Source: an uncultured Campylobacter sp. (lineage in GTDB: Bacteria > Campylobacterota > Campylobacteria > Campylobacterales > Campylobacteraceae). From it: 64,000 bases of DNA. How positions within the stretch are numbered: position 1 is the first letter of the stretch; every line of letters starts with the position of its first letter. The stretch covers positions 36,060 through 100,059 of the forward strand of contig NZ_CALLWC010000011.1 of assembly GCF_938015785.1 (NCBI RefSeq), written 5' to 3'. This document shows positions 8,849 to 17,112 of this stretch, piece after piece. The notes beneath the pieces are model-generated. The model worked only from the letters and a program-made list of their open reading frames with translations, had not been told where the DNA came from and made no database searches. Made by a program: the position numbers and the translations under genes.

Positions 8849-9583
8849 ATGCAAAATGATCAAATTCAGACGATAAAACCGGGCGCGATCTTTATCGGCG
8901 ATGCGCACGCGGGCGCAAGCAGGCCGCAATTTTTGAAATTTCTGCGCGCGCTGAAGGCCGAACCCGCGCCGCCGCCTCAAATTTTTATGATGGGCGACAT
9001 GTTTGATTTTTTGGCAAACACGACCTATGTACAGCGCTTCTACGAAGAGGAGATCGCGCTAATAAACGAGCTGTCGCGAAAATGCGAAATTTTTTACTTC
9101 GAGGGCAACCACGATTTTAATCTGCGCGAAATTTTTCCCCGCGCAAAAGTTTATCCAAACGCCGCGCAGCCCGTGAAATTTATCTGCGAGAGCGGCGAGG
9201 CGGTACAGATCGCGCATGGCGATCTGTTTTTGCCGCGCCTGACGCAGTTTACTCTGCTTTCGCTACGAAACAGAGCTTTTCTGAAATTTATGGATCTGCT
9301 CGATCGCGCTTTAAAATTTAAAATTTCAAAGATGATCTTAAAATCGCAAAAGGGGAAAAACCTATACAAAAAAATGCCAAATTTTAAGGATATAATCGCG
9401 CCGAAGATCGATTTTTACGCGGCAAATTTAATCATCGAGGGACATTATCATCAAGATGAAATTTTATATTTCGGCGAGAAAAAATATATAAATTTGTGCT
9501 CTTTCGGGGTTAGGAGCAAAATTTACGAGGTCGCAAAAAGCGAAAAATTTATGCTAATTCCAAAAAACTTAAACTTAAATTAG
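8849..9583 (+). CDS. UDP-2,3-diacylglucosamine pyrophosphatase-like hydrolase (LpxH family)
   Basis: Calcineurin-type metallophosphoesterase, 244 residues. Metal-binding motifs appear in order: GDAH (Asp18, His20), GDMFD, EGNHDFN, HGD and IEGHYHQ near the C-terminus. This pattern and the presence of lpxB nearby fit an LpxH-like enzyme that makes lipid X. Annotation as LpxH is by inference, since the superfamily has many activities. The 42-base gap from argC suggests read-through. Confidence 0.8.
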   Translation: MQNDQIQTIKPGAIFIGDAHAGASRPQFLKFLRALKAEPAPPPQIFMMGDMFDFLANTTYVQRFYEEEIALINELSRKCEIFYFEGNHDFNLREIFPRAKVYPNAAQPVKFICESGEAVQIAHGDLFLPRLTQFTLLSLRNRAFLKFMDLLDRALKFKISKMILKSQKGKNLYKKMPNFKDIIAPKIDFYAANLIIEGHYHQDEILYFGEKKYINLCSFGVRSKIYEVAKSEKFMLIPKNLNLN

Positions 9584-9584
9584 C

Positions 9585-9590
9585 TATAAT
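9585..9590 (+). promoter_or_regulatory. -10 box of serB promoter
   Basis: TATAAT directly after the stop of the LpxH-like gene and 24 bases before the serB ATG. A GAGGA ribosome site follows at 9604-9608. Confidence 0.6.
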
Positions 9591-9614
9591 TCCTAAATTT
9601 TTGCGAGGATATTT

Positions 9615-10238
9615 ATGATAAAGCTTTGTGTTTTCGACTTTGATTCTACGCTGATGGACGGCGAGACGATAGGTTTTTTCGCCGCCAAAATGGGCACGCA
9701 GCGACAAGTTAGCGAAATTACGAAGCGCGCGATGGCGGGCGAGCTTGATTTTTTCGAGAGCCTTAGCGAGCGCGTGGCGCTGATAAAGGGGATGAAGCTT
9801 AGCGATGCTAAAGCTATCGCAGAAAGCCTGCCTTTTGTTTGCGGTGCTAACGAGATCGTCGCGTATCTGAAAAATAAAGGCATAAAGGTGATCGTCTTTA
9901 GCGGCGGATTTCATCTCGCTACCGACGCCGCGCAGAAAAAACTAGGCTTTGACGCGAGCTTTGCAAACTATCTGCACGAAAAAAACGGAATTTTAACCGG
10001 GCTTTTCGGCGGCGAGATGATGTTTGGCTACTCAAAAGGCGTCCTGCTTGCGCAGCTTAAATCGCTGATGGGTCTAAAGACGAGCGAAGTAATGTGCGTG
10101 GGAGACGGCGCGAACGACGTTTCGATGTTTCGCGAGGCGGGATTTAAAATCGCCTTTTGCGCGAATGAGATTTTAAAAGAGCATGCGAGCGTCTGCATTG
10201 AAAAAAAGGATTTGAAGGAGATTATGAAATATGTATGA
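9615..10238 (+). CDS. serB: Phosphoserine phosphatase SerB
   Basis: HAD-family phosphatase for the last step of serine synthesis, 207 residues. The nucleophile motif is FDFDSTLMDGE with Asp8 and Asp10. IVFSGGFH is motif II and VGDGANDVSMFREAG is motif IV. Its partner serC lies at 26.7 kb. The last eight bases overlap tal. Confidence 0.92.
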   Translation: MIKLCVFDFDSTLMDGETIGFFAAKMGTQRQVSEITKRAMAGELDFFESLSERVALIKGMKLSDAKAIAESLPFVCGANEIVAYLKNKGIKVIVFSGGFHLATDAAQKKLGFDASFANYLHEKNGILTGLFGGEMMFGYSKGVLLAQLKSLMGLKTSEVMCVGDGANDVSMFREAGFKIAFCANEILKEHASVCIEKKDLKEIMKYV

Positions 10239-11238
10239 TAAAGCCCTAAATTTCAGCATTTGGTGCGACTTTTTGGAGCGCGATTTTATCGATAAAGATT
10301 TCGACGAGCTGATCAAAAAAGGCATAATTAACGGCGCAACTTCCAATCCTGCGATCTTTAAAAACGCGATCCTAAGCTCCCCCGCATACGATGCGGCTAA
10401 AGAGGAATTTAGAAAAAAAGAGCCTAAAAAGCTGTATGAAATTTTAGCCACTGCGGACATCAGAAGTGCGGCGGAGAGCCTTCTTAAAAATTTTATTAAC
10501 GGCGATGACGGCTTTGTAAGTATCGAGGTTGATCCATATTTCGCAGACGACGCCGAGGCGATGTACCGCGAGGGCAAGCACTTATATAGCACGATCGGCA
10601 TGCCAAACGTAATGATAAAAATCCCCGCTACGAAGGCGGGCTACGAAGCGATGCGCGATCTGCTAAAAAAGGGGATCAGCGTAAACGCGACTTTGGTTTT
10701 CTCGCCGGAGCAGACCGTAAAATGCATCGAGGCGATAAAAGAGGGTATTGCGGGCTTTCGCCGCTATTTCCCGAAGGCAAATCTACCAAAAACCGTAATT
10801 AGCATCTTCGTTAGCCGCTTCGATAGGTTACTGGATGAAAAAATGGCCGCGGCGGGCCTTCCTACCGGCAAAATTGGCACGATGAACGCTTCAAAATGCT
10901 ACAATATCATCGCTAAAGAAAATTTAAACTACGTAAAGCCGCTGTTTGCGAGCACAGGCGTAAAAGGAGATGATCTGCCGAAGGATTACTACGTAAGCGA
11001 GCTGATGTATCCGAGCTGCGTAAACACCGCGCCGCTTGAGACCATAGAGGCTTTTGTAAGCGGCGATCAAAAACCCAAAACGCCGCCGAGCGACGCGCAG
11101 ATAGAGGAATTTTTCGCCCAGGTAACGGATGCGAAGATCGATATGAAAAAGGCGTATAAAAAGCTGCTGGATGACGGACTAGCGGCTTTTGAAGAGGCAT
11201 TTAAAGAGATAATAAAAACACTTAAAAAGGAGAAATGA
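10231..11238 (+). CDS. tal: Transaldolase
   Basis: Pentose-phosphate enzyme exchanging dihydroxyacetone units, 335 residues, of the longer bacterial type found in epsilonproteobacteria. Early motif NGATSNPAIFKNAI, then MIKIPATKAGYEAM with the Schiff-base lysine, and ISIFVSRFDRLLDEKM. serB and tal are also adjacent in C. jejuni. The overlaps at both ends point to serB-tal-pilT co-transcription. Confidence 0.93.
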   Translation: MYDKALNFSIWCDFLERDFIDKDFDELIKKGIINGATSNPAIFKNAILSSPAYDAAKEEFRKKEPKKLYEILATADIRSAAESLLKNFINGDDGFVSIEVDPYFADDAEAMYREGKHLYSTIGMPNVMIKIPATKAGYEAMRDLLKKGISVNATLVFSPEQTVKCIEAIKEGIAGFRRYFPKANLPKTVISIFVSRFDRLLDEKMAAAGLPTGKIGTMNASKCYNIIAKENLNYVKPLFASTGVKGDDLPKDYYVSELMYPSCVNTAPLETIEAFVSGDQKPKTPPSDAQIEEFFAQVTDAKIDMKKAYKKLLDDGLAAFEEAFKEIIKTLKKEK

Positions 11239-12455
11239 TGGCGGGTTCTATAGATTATTCGCAGTATCAAGTTGACGCTTCTACGCTGGATTTTAAGCAG
11301 CGAGATAGGCTAAATAAATATCTGGAATTTCTAATCCAAAACGGCGGTAGCGACCTTCATATCAAGTCGGGCGCGGTTATCAGAGGGCGCATCCACGGCG
11401 AGCTAGTAAAATTTAGCAAGACGCCATTTTTGAAAGAGGATGCGATGACGCTAGCTAAGGAGCTTCTCATCACGCGTTTTCCTGAGCTTATCGAGAAAAA
11501 GAGCGTGGATTTTACCTATAAGCTAAACGAAGATTATCGCTTCCGCGTTAATATTTTCTTTCAAATCGACGGTATCAGCGCGGTTTTCCGAACGATACCG
11601 GTTAAAATTCCAGAGATCGACGATCTAGGTCTGCCGCCTTCGATCAAAGATATTTGCGATACGGCTATGCGCGGCGTCGTGCTACTTACGGGACCTACGG
11701 GAAGCGGAAAGACGACAACGATCGCAAGCATGATCAATCGCATAAATAGACAAAGAACCAGCCACGTCGTTACGATAGAAGACCCCGTGGAATTCGTATT
11801 TAAAGACGATAAATGCATCATCAATCAGCGCGCTATCGGTGAGGACTGCAATAACTTCGCCGATTCGCTTCGCGCCGCGCTGCGAGAGGATCCGGACGTA
11901 ATATTCGTGGGCGAGATGCGCGATTTGGAGACGATCGAGACCGCACTTCACGCCGCAGAGACGGGACACTTAGTGTTTTCGACGGTGCACACTATTGACG
12001 CAAAAGAGACGGTAAACCGTATCATTGCGATGTTTGAGCAGGCCGAACAGGAGCGTATCCGAATGACGCTTGCATCCGTCCTAGAGGCGGTAATCTCTCA
12101 GCGCCTTGCCCGTACTATCGAGGGAAAGCGCGTAGCCGTCGTTGAAATTCTACGCAAAAACACCCGTATTAAGGATATGATACTTGATGCGCGCGACGAC
12201 GAAATTCCTGACGCGATCGCCGATGGTCGCAACACCTACGGCATGCAGACCTTCGATCAGCACCTGCTTGATCTTTATAGAGACGGCGTCATCACCCGTG
12301 AGGAGGCACTGGATAAGGCCTCTAAGCGAAACGACCTCGATCTGCAGATAAAAAACGTCGATCTTGCCAAAAAAAGGGATTTGGCAGCAGAATCTGGAGA
12401 GAGCGCCGAGGAGATGCTCGCCGGCGAAGTCGTACAGCTAAAAGAGATCCGCTAA
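11235..12455 (+). CDS. PilT-like secretion/retraction ATPase
   Basis: GspE/PilT superfamily hexameric ATPase, 406 residues. An N-terminal PAS-like domain contains SDLHIK. Walker A GPTGSGKTT is at about 153-161, followed by the Asp box TIEDPVEFVF, Walker B VIFVGEMRDLETIETAL and the His box HLVFSTVHT. This arrangement is that of PilT rather than an assembly ATPase, although no pilus genes are in the window. Start ATG at 11235 overlaps the tal TGA, and an ATG at 11238 is equally possible after the AAGGAG site. Confidence 0.88.
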   Translation: MMAGSIDYSQYQVDASTLDFKQRDRLNKYLEFLIQNGGSDLHIKSGAVIRGRIHGELVKFSKTPFLKEDAMTLAKELLITRFPELIEKKSVDFTYKLNEDYRFRVNIFFQIDGISAVFRTIPVKIPEIDDLGLPPSIKDICDTAMRGVVLLTGPTGSGKTTTIASMINRINRQRTSHVVTIEDPVEFVFKDDKCIINQRAIGEDCNNFADSLRAALREDPDVIFVGEMRDLETIETALHAAETGHLVFSTVHTIDAKETVNRIIAMFEQAEQERIRMTLASVLEAVISQRLARTIEGKRVAVVEILRKNTRIKDMILDARDDEIPDAIADGRNTYGMQTFDQHLLDLYRDGVITREEALDKASKRNDLDLQIKNVDLAKKRDLAAESGESAEEMLAGEVVQLKEIR

Positions 12456-12503
12456 GTCGCAAATTTTAAAATTCTAAATTTTTGCAATTTAAAATTTTAA
12501 AGA

Positions 12504-12561
12504 ATTCTGCCTGCCGCTAGGCGGGCGGAATTTAATTCGTTTGCCCGCTGCTATGCGGGCA
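12504..12561 (+). terminator. Tandem hairpins after the PilT-like gene
   Basis: First hairpin: 12504-12514 pairs with 12521-12531 across 11 positions, with G-U pairs and a six-base loop. Second hairpin: TGCCCGC (12542-12548) pairs perfectly with GCGGGCA (12555-12561). Neither is followed by a proper T run, so termination is likely but not certain. Confidence 0.55.
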
Positions 12562-12687
12562 GATACTACCTTAAATTTCGTTTTAAAATATCTATAATTT
12601 CGATTAAAATTTCACGTACGATTAATCTTATAAAATTCCTATTCATTTAATCTTTAATAAATAAAATTTCAACCAAATTTCAGGGGC

Positions 12688-12711
12688 GGGGGGGGGGGGG
12701 GGGGGTATAAT
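12688..12711 (+). promoter_or_regulatory. Poly-G tract joined to a -10 box: candidate phase-variable promoter
   Basis: Eighteen consecutive G (12688-12705) run straight into a perfect TATAAT (12706-12711). The tract occupies the space where the -35/-10 spacer would be, so slippage would change promoter spacing. The -10 lies 29 bases upstream of the start of a 36-codon gene. Campylobacter is known for phase variation at G tracts, mostly inside coding regions. This is the only long G or C tract I find in the window. Confidence 0.7.
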
Positions 12712-12739
12712 TACACATATCTTTTATAAGGAGCAGGAG

Positions 12740-12850
12740 ATGGCGACACCAAAAAATAGAGTAGGAAAAAACGGCGATAAAAGAGGAAGAGCAGGAAGTT
12801 ATAGAACTCCCGCTCAAAGAGCCGGAGATAAAAAGCGTCGTAAAAAGTAG
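12740..12850 (+). CDS. 36-residue highly basic protein
   Basis: ATG at 12740 follows AAGGAGCAGGAG, a strong ribosome site. The product starts MATPKNRVGKNGDKRG and ends AGDKKRRKK, with about a third Lys/Arg and no hydrophobic core, so it probably binds nucleic acid or the ribosome. The GxxGDKRGRAGSYRTP part faintly recalls the small ribosomal protein bTHX (GKGD...RG...GxYGxxRP), but the match is too weak to name it. It has its own promoter with the poly-G tract and its own hairpin downstream. Confidence 0.65.
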   Translation: MATPKNRVGKNGDKRGRAGSYRTPAQRAGDKKRRKK

Positions 12851-12887
12851 TGATCTCGCGTCGAAATTGGGTGCAAGATTAAAATTT

Positions 12888-12919
12888 AAAGCGCTGCGAG
12901 CCGAAACTCTCGGCGCTTT
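12888..12919 (+). terminator. Hairpin after the small basic gene
   Basis: AAAGCGC (12888-12894) pairs with GCGCTTT (12913-12919), and CGAG with CTCG continues the stem after a two-base bulge. The following sequence is AT-rich but not a pure T run. Confidence 0.55.
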
Positions 12920-12986
12920 AATAAATTTTAAATCGTGCAAACAACCAAATGGATAAAATTTTAAAATTTCATCGCAAGAGAATTTT

Positions 12987-13568
12987 ATGAAATATGAGAT
13001 AATCGACGTCCATACTGCACTAGAAATCGTTTTTAAAAATTTTAAATGGGCGCTGCTCATTGGAATTTTGCTGTTACCATTAGGCGTGGGTGCCGTGATT
13101 TTAGTGCTTTTGCCGTTTCAAAGTATTTTGATCTACAACAAAAACAAAAGATACCTGATCGATATGCAAACAGGTAAAATCACCTTCCCTAGAAGCGACG
13201 TTGAAAATAGCATTGTAGCTGTTTTGCTCTGCGCGCCGTATTGGAATTTAATGCGCAGCAGAACCGTCACGGCAGATCAAATCGAGGATATGCGCTTAGA
13301 GAAAAAAGAGGTAAAAAGCGCAAATATTTTTAAAATTTTCCTAGCGGTGATTAAATTTTTTAGGATGAGCTCCAAAAATGCCAAAACAGCTAGATTGGGG
13401 CGGCGCATTAATGATATCCAAACAAGATATTATCTCTACGTCTTTGGAAGCTTCGGCTCGACGGGACTATACTTTTATGACAAGCAAAAGCGCGACGAGG
13501 TACGTAGCGCCATACGAGAATGCGTGCTTAAATTTAGCGCCAAAAATATAGATAGGAATTTATTCTGA
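12987..13568 (+). CDS. Membrane protein of unknown function
   Basis: 193 residues. One long or two close hydrophobic segments cover about residues 20-45, followed by a short stretch resembling a PH-like soluble domain (RYLIDMQTGKITFPRSD and RYYLYVFGSFGSTGLYFYD). It is basic overall. I cannot name the family. It ends one base before the next gene. Confidence 0.6.
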   Translation: MKYEIIDVHTALEIVFKNFKWALLIGILLLPLGVGAVILVLLPFQSILIYNKNKRYLIDMQTGKITFPRSDVENSIVAVLLCAPYWNLMRSRTVTADQIEDMRLEKKEVKSANIFKIFLAVIKFFRMSSKNAKTARLGRRINDIQTRYYLYVFGSFGSTGLYFYDKQKRDEVRSAIRECVLKFSAKNIDRNLF

Positions 13569-13569
13569 G

Positions 13570-14775
13570 ATGATAATTATAAATCGAATGTTTTCGGGCG
13601 GCTATTTGGACGAAAGATTAGGGCACGAAATCATTAATCTTTTTAAGGCAGACAACGGCAGGCACTACATCTACGTAAATCCTTACGGTACGATAAATGA
13701 GGATGCGAAGGACGCACACAAAGTCCTTTTAGTGCGTGCCATCTCGAAACATTGTTTTGAAATTTTAGCTTGCGCTAGCGAGTTAAAACTGCTTTTGAGC
13801 GATGAGCTTTTTGTCTGCGGCAGAAAGCGCGGCGCTAAAGAGGAGCTTAAAAGACAATCTGAAATGATTGAAACACAAAATATCGCTTACGGTGGTGTGC
13901 CTCTAAACGAGCTATTTGAAAGCGAAAACGATAGCCCCAATGCGGCGTATATAACATTTGAGACGTCGAATTTTAAAAAACCGAAATTTAAATTTTACAT
14001 CGTTGATGATGAGAAACTGATAGACGAAACGCATTTTTTAGTGCCATTTAAATTTTCCTCGCAATCTTTGAAGCAATATGTCCGCTACGAAAGCGTGCCG
14101 GATAAAATTTTCGCGCCCGAGCTTTGGCAAGAGAACGATACTACGAAGCGGATCGGGCTAAATTAAATTTTAAATTTTAAAGCTAAAGAGCAAAATATCT
14201 TAGAGATAATCGGCAAGATGGACGATGAGTTAAGCTTTTCAAATTGGATAGTCTATTATCTGCGAAACGATGCGGAACTATTTTTAAAATTTGCAAGTGA
14301 AATTTTACGGCTAAACGTAAGCGAGGCTGCGCAAATTTTAAGAGAATACAAAAATATAGATATTTTCATAAAAGATCAAAACCACGCAATCGTCATCGAA
14401 AATAAGATCAAATCCGGTATCAACGGGATAAGACACGATTTGCAAAGCGGCGCAATACGCTCTCAGCTAGATAAATATTCAAAGATTGCCGATAAGCAAG
14501 ATGCAGGCGGCAGGGCAAAGTGTTTTTTGCTTCTACCTGATTATAGCTATGCGGATAGAGAGTTAGCGAAATTTGATGAGTATGAGCGTTATTCGGTCAT
14601 AAGATACAGCGCGCTTTTAAAATTTTTTGAAACTCACGAATGCAGCTTGAAATTCTACGACGAATTCAAAGACGCGCTGCGAAAGCATGCGAGCGAATAC
14701 AAAAAAGATTTTTATGAAATCATGGGAGAGCGGCTAATTATGATAATTTTGCGGCATAAGGGCTTATCGTCGTAA
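13570..14775 (+). pseudogene. PD-(D/E)XK nuclease-family gene interrupted by one in-frame TAA
   Basis: Two reading frames in the same phase are separated by a single TAA at 14164-14166. The first part (198 codons) begins with NRMFSGGYLDERLGHEIINLF and has a mixed alpha/beta sequence. Directly after the stop, in phase, the sequence reads ILNFKAKEQNILEIIGKMDD and then continues through the listed ATG at 14218 without a break. The second part has the nuclease signature NIDIFIKDQNHAIVIENKI followed by QLDKYSKIA, matching the PDDEXK_4 type (D...E-x-K). The in-phase coding before 14218 shows that the ATG there is not the natural start. Either the gene carries a nonsense mutation, or it reads through or restarts. 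Confidence 0.75.
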
Positions 14776-14921
14776 TTTATATTGCGATGCACAAAAGACA
14801 TCCTAACATGCATAAATAAATTCCACTATTGATCGATCTGCATAAAGTCCCATATTTCTTAAATAGATTTAAAGCAACATTTAGCTATTATCACGCTTCA
14901 TTTTTTCACAAAGGAAACCTA

Positions 14922-15458
14922 ATGTTAGAAGGTATCGTTAGAGATAGTATCGGTAAAAGGGCTTCAAAGTCCCTAAAACGAGATGGTTATCTAATCGCTA
15001 ATATTTATGCGAAAGGATTTGAAAATATTAACGCAGCGTTTAAAGTAAACGACTTTATCAAAGCTATGCGCGCAAAAGAAGATCTTCCTTTCGAGGTTAG
15101 CGTGGGCGGTAAGACATATCGCGTCATCGTGCAAGAATACCAAAAACACCCCGTCACAAATACCCTAACTCACGTAGATTTGCGCGTAGTTCAGGATGAC
15201 ATCGTAAGCAAATATTTAGTGCCGGTTAAGGTAACTGGCGTCGCTAAAGGGCTAAAAAACAAAGGTATTTTGGTGCAATCCAAGCGCCGTATAGCCGTAA
15301 AATGCGCAGGCAAAGATCTACCAAACGATTTTACGCTCGATGTGAGCGATCTTGACGTAGGCGATTCGCTTTTGATCCGAGACATTCCGGTAAAAGAGGG
15401 CGTCAGCATCATCCTAGACGGCTCGGTAGCGGTAGTCGGAGTTACTTCGGCTAAATAG
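14922..15458 (+). CDS. rplY: 50S ribosomal protein L25 (Ctc type)
   Basis: Binds 5S rRNA, 178 residues from the ATG at 14922. That ATG has AAGGAAAC upstream and gives the normal MLEGIVRDSIGKRASKSLKRDG start; a further 31 codons upstream belong to no L25. The L25 domain covers about 1-90 and the C-terminal TL5/Ctc beta domain about 95-178. A TATTAT word at 14886-14891 may be the -10. It opens the rplY-pth-lptF/G-lysA run also seen in C. jejuni. Confidence 0.96.
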   Translation: MLEGIVRDSIGKRASKSLKRDGYLIANIYAKGFENINAAFKVNDFIKAMRAKEDLPFEVSVGGKTYRVIVQEYQKHPVTNTLTHVDLRVVQDDIVSKYLVPVKVTGVAKGLKNKGILVQSKRRIAVKCAGKDLPNDFTLDVSDLDVGDSLLIRDIPVKEGVSIILDGSVAVVGVTSAK

Positions 15459-15466
15459 GGGCGCCT

Positions 15467-16024
15467 ATGATACTGATCGCAGGACTTGGGAATCCTGCTC
15501 AGAAATACGCAGACACCAGACACAACGTCGGTTTTATGCTAATCGACGAAATTTTAAAGACGGGCGGTTTTAGCGAGCTTAGTTCGTCTAAATTCCAAGG
15601 CGAGCTTTTTAAAAAGGGCTCGCTGCTTCTTTTAAAACCCCAAACTTTTATGAACTTAAGCGGCAACTCTGTAAAGGCCGTAAATGATTTTTATAAGCCC
15701 GAGCGCATCATCGTAGTGCACGACGATATAGATTTGGATCTGGGCGCCGTTAAATTTAAAAAAGGAGGCAGTAGCGGCGGGCATAACGGGATCAAATCGA
15801 TCGACGCGCTAATCGGCGCGGATTACGAGCGCGTGCGTATCGGCGTGGGCAAAAAACAGCAGGACCAGGATGCGGCAAATTTCGTGCTCGGAAATTTTAA
15901 CGAAAGCGAGCGCGAGAAGCTGAGTGAAATTTTACCCTACGTCGCGCGCGTGGTAGAAGAGCTCATTTGCTCGGATATAGAGCAGATCGCGCAAAAATTT
16001 ACGATTAAAAAGGCTAGGGTGTGA
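15467..16024 (+). CDS. pth: Peptidyl-tRNA hydrolase
   Basis: Recycles peptidyl-tRNA, 185 residues. Motifs are AGLGNPAQKYADTRHNVGFM with the catalytic His20, KPQTFMNLSGNSV, VVHDDIDL and GSSGGHNGIKSI. Normal length. Its TGA overlaps the GTG of the next gene. Confidence 0.97.
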   Translation: MILIAGLGNPAQKYADTRHNVGFMLIDEILKTGGFSELSSSKFQGELFKKGSLLLLKPQTFMNLSGNSVKAVNDFYKPERIIVVHDDIDLDLGAVKFKKGGSSGGHNGIKSIDALIGADYERVRIGVGKKQQDQDAANFVLGNFNESEREKLSEILPYVARVVEELICSDIEQIAQKFTIKKARV

Positions 16025-17067
16025 AGTTATACGTAAAATACGCGGCTCTTTCCTATCTGAAGTATTTTTTTATACTTCTAATAGCCCTTGAGTGCTTTTA
16101 CGTAGGCATCGATGTGCTTACCAATCTCAAAGATTTTCCCTCAAGCGCGAATACCGCTCTTTTGTATATTGCTCTAACCGCAGCGGTCGCGCTTAGCTAC
16201 ACACTGCCGCTAAGTCTTATTTTTGCGCTTATTTTGATGGGCTTTAATATGATCCGTAGCAACGAGCTGGTGAGCTTTTATGCGCTTGGAGTTAGCAAAA
16301 ACGCTCTGATAATCCCTCCATTTTTGATTGCACTTGCAATTACTGCGAGCTTTATAGCTTTAAATTCCACCCCGTTCGCATACGCGCTAAAATTTCAAAA
16401 GAATTTAACCGATTTATTGCCTACGGGAGGAGATATGTTTTTAAAATTTGAGGGTAAATATATCTACATCAAAGCTCTAAACGGCAAAAACGCAAATGAT
16501 ATAACGATATTTAATATAGGGGATAACTCCGTTGCTTCGCGCTCGCATGCAAGCTCTGGCGAATACGCAGGCAAAATTTGGCATCTGCGCGACGTAAATA
16601 CCACTACTTTACCAGCGCAGCTTAAGCTTGGAGGAAGTGGACTAAAAAGTGAGTTTAGCGCGCAGAGCGAGGCGCTTAAAGGCTTTGATCCAAGCTCAAT
16701 TGCAAGCGTTTATGATACGAGTAATGTATATTCGATCAGGGATGCTCTGCGTTCGATCCGCACCTTTTCGCATCAAGGCGTAAATATCTCCACTATAAAA
16801 GCAAGTCTTTATAATATGATATTTTTTCCGTTGTTTGCACCTTTGGCGGTATTGGTTCTGTATTATTATCTGCCCGTTACGGGGCGATTTTTTAATCTCG
16901 CGCTGCTAAGCTTTGGATTTTTTATCGCTACGCTATGCGCTTGGGGTGTGCTTTTCGTGTTAATTAGGTTTTCTCTCAACGGCGTTATCATCCCAGAACT
17001 TGGCATTATCGTGCCCATAACAGCGCTATTAGGCTTTGCGGCATTTTTAGTTTTTAAGCATCGTTAA
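16021..17067 (+). CDS. LptF/LptG-family permease
   Basis: Membrane subunit of the Lpt system that extracts lipopolysaccharide from the inner membrane, 348 residues. Three hydrophobic segments at the N-terminus, a periplasmic beta-rich middle (about 120-240) and three at the C-terminus. The loop LILMGFNMIRSNELVSFYALGVSK is the characteristic YjgP/YjgQ coupling region. The start is GTG at 16021, coupled to pth. I cannot decide between LptF and LptG. Confidence 0.88.
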   Translation: MKLYVKYAALSYLKYFFILLIALECFYVGIDVLTNLKDFPSSANTALLYIALTAAVALSYTLPLSLIFALILMGFNMIRSNELVSFYALGVSKNALIIPPFLIALAITASFIALNSTPFAYALKFQKNLTDLLPTGGDMFLKFEGKYIYIKALNGKNANDITIFNIGDNSVASRSHASSGEYAGKIWHLRDVNTTTLPAQLKLGGSGLKSEFSAQSEALKGFDPSSIASVYDTSNVYSIRDALRSIRTFSHQGVNISTIKASLYNMIFFPLFAPLAVLVLYYYLPVTGRFFNLALLSFGFFIATLCAWGVLFVLIRFSLNGVIIPELGIIVPITALLGFAAFLVFKHR

Positions 17068-17112
17068 GCCTTGATTTGTTAGAATGGCGCAAAATTTATC
17101 GATGGAAATTCT

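Noticed and set aside
12680..13060. Minus-strand frame of 126 codons across the poly-G tract
   Set aside because: Its C-terminal prolines are just the tract read in reverse. It runs antisense to the small basic gene and to a better membrane-protein gene.
14829..14921. N-terminal 31-codon extension of rplY
   Set aside because: The first codon is TTG-like without a ribosome site, and L25 proteins begin at the MLEGIVRDS position, which has AAGGAAAC in front.
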